From positions 1 to 64,000 of the forward strand of contig SZOX01000014.1 of assembly GCA_030263385.1 (NCBI GenBank): a stretch of 64,000 nt of DNA, written 5' to 3'. The DNA comes from Zeimonas sp003577305. GTDB lineage: Bacteria > Pseudomonadota > Gammaproteobacteria > Burkholderiales > Burkholderiaceae_E. A program made the position numbers and the translations under genes. The stretch's first letter is position 1, and every line of letters begins with the position of its first letter. The notes below the pieces were generated by a model. That model searched no databases and was not told the DNA's origin. It saw only the letters and a program-made list of their open reading frames with translations. Of the stretch, positions 62,184 through 64,000 are shown piece after piece.

Positions 62184-63298
62184 CCGATCCGCTCCACGTA
62201 CACCTGCACCTTGCCGCCGCAGGCCAATCCGACGTCCCACGCCTGCTGGTCGCTCACGCCGAATTCGAGCAGTTTCGGAGTGCCGTGCGCGATCACCTCG
62301 AGCGCCTCCGCGATCACCGCGCCCTCCACGCAGCCTCCGGAGACCGAGCCGACGAAGCCGCCACCCTCCTCGACCGCCAGATGACTGCCCTCGGCACGCG
62401 GCGACGAGCCCCAGGTGCGCACCACGGTAGCCAGCGCCACGCCCTTGCCGGCCGAGCGCCAGCGCTGCAGGTGCTCGAACAGTTCGTCGTCGGTGGCCGG
62501 CGCCCCACCGCCTCCGCCCGCCGAAGGGGCGCCGCGCAGCCGCCGGCCGATGCCGCCCGCCTGGGCGTGACGATCGAGCGCATCGACCAGTGCCGCGATG
62601 CCTTTGCCCTCGATGGCCACCGTGCTCAGCACCGGAACGGTCCAGCCGGGCCGATGGCGCAGGCCAGGCGCGGTCTCGAGATCGCGCGCGGTGCGCGCCG
62701 CCAGCGGCAGGTCGGCCTTGTTCACGACGAGAACGTCGGCGATCTCCAGGATACCGGCCTTGATCGCCTGCACTTCGTCGCCAAGCCCCGGCGGACACAC
62801 CACCACCTTGGTGTCGGCGAGCCGGCTGATCTCGACCTCGGATTGCCCGGTGCCCACGGTTTCGACGATCACGACACCGAAGCCGGCCGCATCGAAGAGA
62901 TCGACGATCCGCCCCGCGGTGCGCGACAGGCCTCCGAGATGGCCGCGCGCCGACACCGAGCGAATGAACACCCCCTCGTCCTCACCCGCTTCACCCATGC
63001 GAACGCGATCGCCGAGAAGCGCGCCGCCGCTGATCGGGCTGGACGGATCGACGGCCAGCACCGCAACGCTGCGCGCACGGGCCCGAAGCTCGCGCAACAA
63101 CGCACTGATCAGCGTGGACTTGCCCGCTCCGGGCGCCCCGGTGATGCCGATCACGTGGGCACGCCCGCGCCGGGCCGCGAGTGCCGCGTGCAGTTCGTCG
63201 GCGCCCGGGCGGTCATTCTCGAGCAGGGTCAGCGCACGCGCCAGCGCAATGCGGGAACCGTCGAGAACGGCCGCGGGATCGATGTCGCCGGTTTTCAT
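62180..63298 (-). CDS. MeaB-type G protein fused to XdhC N-terminal domain
   Basis: A 372-residue fusion. Residues 1-255 are a MeaB/ArgK G3E GTPase with GAPGAGKS (54-61), AVDPSSPISGGALLGDRVRM, VETVGTGQSEVEIS and a NKAD base-recognition motif. MeaB loads and protects B12 mutases. The usual C-terminal dimerisation arm is missing. A Gly-rich linker leads to residues 268-372, an XdhC/CoxI N-terminal domain with TWGSSPRAEGSHLA, SVSGGCVEGAV and GLACGGKVQVYVE. I see no homopolymer suggesting a frameshift. I chose the ATG at 63298; another in-frame ATG is at 63334. Confidence 0.88.
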   Translation of the reverse strand: MKTGDIDPAAVLDGSRIALARALTLLENDRPGADELHAALAARRGRAHVIGITGAPGAGKSTLISALLRELRARARSVAVLAVDPSSPISGGALLGDRVRMGEAGEDEGVFIRSVSARGHLGGLSRTAGRIVDLFDAAGFGVVIVETVGTGQSEVEISRLADTKVVVCPPGLGDEVQAIKAGILEIADVLVVNKADLPLAARTARDLETAPGLRHRPGWTVPVLSTVAIEGKGIAALVDALDRHAQAGGIGRRLRGAPSAGGGGGAPATDDELFEHLQRWRSAGKGVALATVVRTWGSSPRAEGSHLAVEEGGGFVGSVSGGCVEGAVIAEALEVIAHGTPKLLEFGVSDQQAWDVGLACGGKVQVYVERIG

Positions 63299-63343
63299 CG
63301 CGGTGCCTGAAGTCGTGACTGCGGTATCACGCATTGTTGCACC

Positions 63344-63371
63344 AAAAAAAAGCCCGCGAAATTCGCGGGCT
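63344..63371 (-). terminator. Intrinsic terminator after the small basic protein gene
   Basis: On the minus strand a nearly loopless GC-rich stem (63371-63362 with 63360-63351) is followed by a run of about eight T's to 63344. It closes the transcript of the 91-residue protein gene. The downstream TTTTTTGG context is the same as at the small RNA terminator near 12116. Confidence 0.9.
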
Positions 63372-63402
63372 CAATCCACTTTTGAAGTGGAGGAGGAGAC
63401 AC
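63344..63402 (-). ncRNA. Candidate 3' UTR-derived anti-SD RNA, related to 12116-12179
   Basis: On the minus strand the segment reads GUGUCUCCUCCUCC, a 6-bp hairpin (CCACTT with AAGTGG around CAA), AUUGAG and the terminator. The small RNA at 12179-12116 has the same parts in the same order. No promoter is visible between it and the stop at 63441, so it would be released from the mRNA by processing. Another hairpin lies at about 63408-63430, just after the stop codon. Confidence 0.65.
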
Positions 63403-63440
63403 GGTGGGGGCGGCGAACCGTTTCGCCACCCGTGATCAGG

Positions 63441-63716
63441 TCAACGCCAGTCCTGGCGCGCGGCGGCTGCCTGCACGTCCGCACAAACACGCGGATCGTC
63501 GTGCATCAGCTGCTCGAAAAGTCGTTCCTGCCGGCGCTGGCGCGCGCGCTCGATCAGGCGCCCAATCAGCCCGCGCATTCCGGCGCCCGGCTGCTTCGAC
63601 GCACCGGCTTTCCGGCCCGGGGCACGCACGGTTTCGCGCCCGAACATGTCTGCGACGGCCTGCCCGCCGCGAACGACCCGATCCAGGCCCTCGTGGGTGG
63701 TGACAAGCGTACTCAT
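63441..63716 (-). CDS. Small basic protein of unknown function (possibly DUF1127-like)
   Basis: A 91-residue protein. The N-terminal half (LDRVVRGGQAVADMFGRETV) is weakly amphipathic. The C-terminal half is rich in Arg and helical (RGLIGRLIERARQRRQERLF, then DDPRVCADVQAA). The spacing of Arg pairs and the terminal DVQAAAARQ loosely recall DUF1127 proteins, which is a weak resemblance. GAGGGAG sits before the ATG. Its 3' UTR carries the anti-SD hairpin module, a layout like Rhodobacter CcaF1 and its CcsR RNAs. Function unknown; a post-transcriptional role is inference. Confidence 0.7.
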   Translation of the reverse strand: MSTLVTTHEGLDRVVRGGQAVADMFGRETVRAPGRKAGASKQPGAGMRGLIGRLIERARQRRQERLFEQLMHDDPRVCADVQAAAARQDWR

Positions 63717-63754
63717 CTCGGACTCCCTCTTGGATGTTGCGCTGCAATGATTCC

Positions 63755-63783
63755 ATTATCGGGATTTCCAGATATTTTTCCAA
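63755..63783 (-). promoter_or_regulatory. Promoter of the small basic protein gene
   Basis: On the minus strand TTGGAA (63783-63778) and GATAAT (63760-63755) are 17 bases apart in an AT-rich patch. The overlapping TCCCGATAAT also resembles the -10 of heat-shock (sigma-32) promoters, so stress control is possible. The leader to the ATG at 63716 is about 30 bases. Confidence 0.65.
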
Positions 63784-63839
63784 TTGATATTGGACATGAG
63801 TACAATTCACTTCAGTTATTTTTTATGCGGGCTAACCCC

Positions 63840-64000
63840 ATGAATTTTCGCACGCTCGACCTGAACCTGTTGCGCGTGTTCGACGAGGTGATGACCGAAG
63901 GCAACCTCACTCGGGCCGCGCGCAACCTCGCGATGACGCAGCCCGCGGTGAGCAACGCACTGAAGCGGCTGCGCGAGGCGCTGGGCGACGATCTGGTGGT
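63840..64000 (+). CDS. LysR family regulator, N-terminal part (cut by window end)
   Basis: The first 53 codons of a LysR-type regulator. The start MNFRTLDLNLLRVFDEVMTE leads into the helix-turn-helix NLTRAARNLAMTQPAVSNALKRLREALGDDL, shown here by its hallmark MTQPAVSNALKRLREALG. It diverges from the small basic protein gene across about 120 AT-rich bases. Its target cannot be told from what is visible. Confidence 0.93.
   Translation, partial: MNFRTLDLNLLRVFDEVMTEGNLTRAARNLAMTQPAVSNALKRLREALGDDLV

Noticed and set aside
62100..62300. Frameshift splitting a single XdhC gene
   Set aside because: The GTGA overlap is a normal coupled start, both parts are whole domains, and separate N- and C-terminal XdhC genes are common.
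63385..63408. GGAGGAGGAGACAC on the plus strand as a ribosome-binding site
   Set aside because: No start codon with a credible gene follows. The segment is better explained as the complement of the anti-SD motif on the minus strand.
1..64000. CRISPR arrays, tRNA or rRNA genes, insertion sequences, prophage genes
   Set aside because: I saw no regularly spaced repeats, no cloverleaf-like segments in the gaps, and no transposase, integrase or phage structural motifs.

Overview
The window is a very GC-rich chromosomal stretch from a betaproteobacterium, most likely Burkholderiales. The first half carries a core-gene order familiar from that group: nrdR, glyA, tyrS, an M23 peptidase, anmK, erpA, a bactofilin, argC, rpsI and rplM, then coq7 and a trimeric porin. 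The second half is accessory metabolism that suggests a facultatively denitrifying degrader of aromatics. I saw no tRNA, rRNA, CRISPR array, insertion sequence or prophage gene.

Layout. 1-676 is non-coding and holds nested inverted repeats: two copies of a structured element whose differences preserve base pairing, and a pair of about 122-bp inverted arms. 677-14962 is housekeeping, with an orphan PIN-domain gene between nrdR and glyA and a complete small RNA gene between rplM and an OsmC-like gene. 14989-22542 holds a MarR/aryl-CoA ligase pair, fadD, a lipoprotein metallopeptidase, an M20 amidohydrolase and an LD-carboxypeptidase. 22715-31747 is a full clade-I nitrous oxide reductase operon (nosR-Z-D-F-Y-L-X) read leftward from an FNR/Dnr-type promoter, with a ferritin-like gene diverging from the same site. 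32861-34945 is acetoacetyl-CoA synthetase.

35135-63298 is a large catabolic island. Gene by gene it matches the anaerobic indole-3-acetate (auxin) pathway described in Azoarcus/Aromatoleum. It encodes a GntR regulator, a thiolase, an acyl-CoA ligase, a two-subunit ATP-dependent hydantoinase-type lactam hydrolase and a decarboxylating-type acyl-CoA dehydrogenase. It continues with a two-subunit B12-dependent acyl-CoA mutase, a three-subunit molybdenum hydroxylase with its own MoaD-like protein, a family III CoA-transferase and a 3-hydroxyacyl-CoA dehydrogenase/hydratase fusion. A branched-chain-type ABC transporter and an indolepyruvate:ferredoxin oxidoreductase follow. The inferred route runs from indolepyruvate or indoleacetate through indoleacetyl-CoA, ring 2-hydroxylation, lactam opening, carbon-skeleton rearrangement and oxidative decarboxylation. 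Beta-oxidation then gives 2-aminobenzoyl-CoA and acetyl-CoA. The island ends with a gene fusing the MeaB G-protein chaperone of B12 mutases to the first domain of the molybdenum-enzyme chaperone XdhC. That is one polypeptide serving the two cofactor-dependent enzymes of the same pathway.

The last kilobase holds a small basic protein gene, a 3' UTR hairpin module that resembles the small RNA at 12116-12179, and the start of a LysR-type regulator cut by the window edge. Both RNA modules carry a UCUCCUCC anti-Shine-Dalgarno motif followed by a hairpin and a terminator. Functions are inferred from motifs and gene context recalled from memory; no database search was run.
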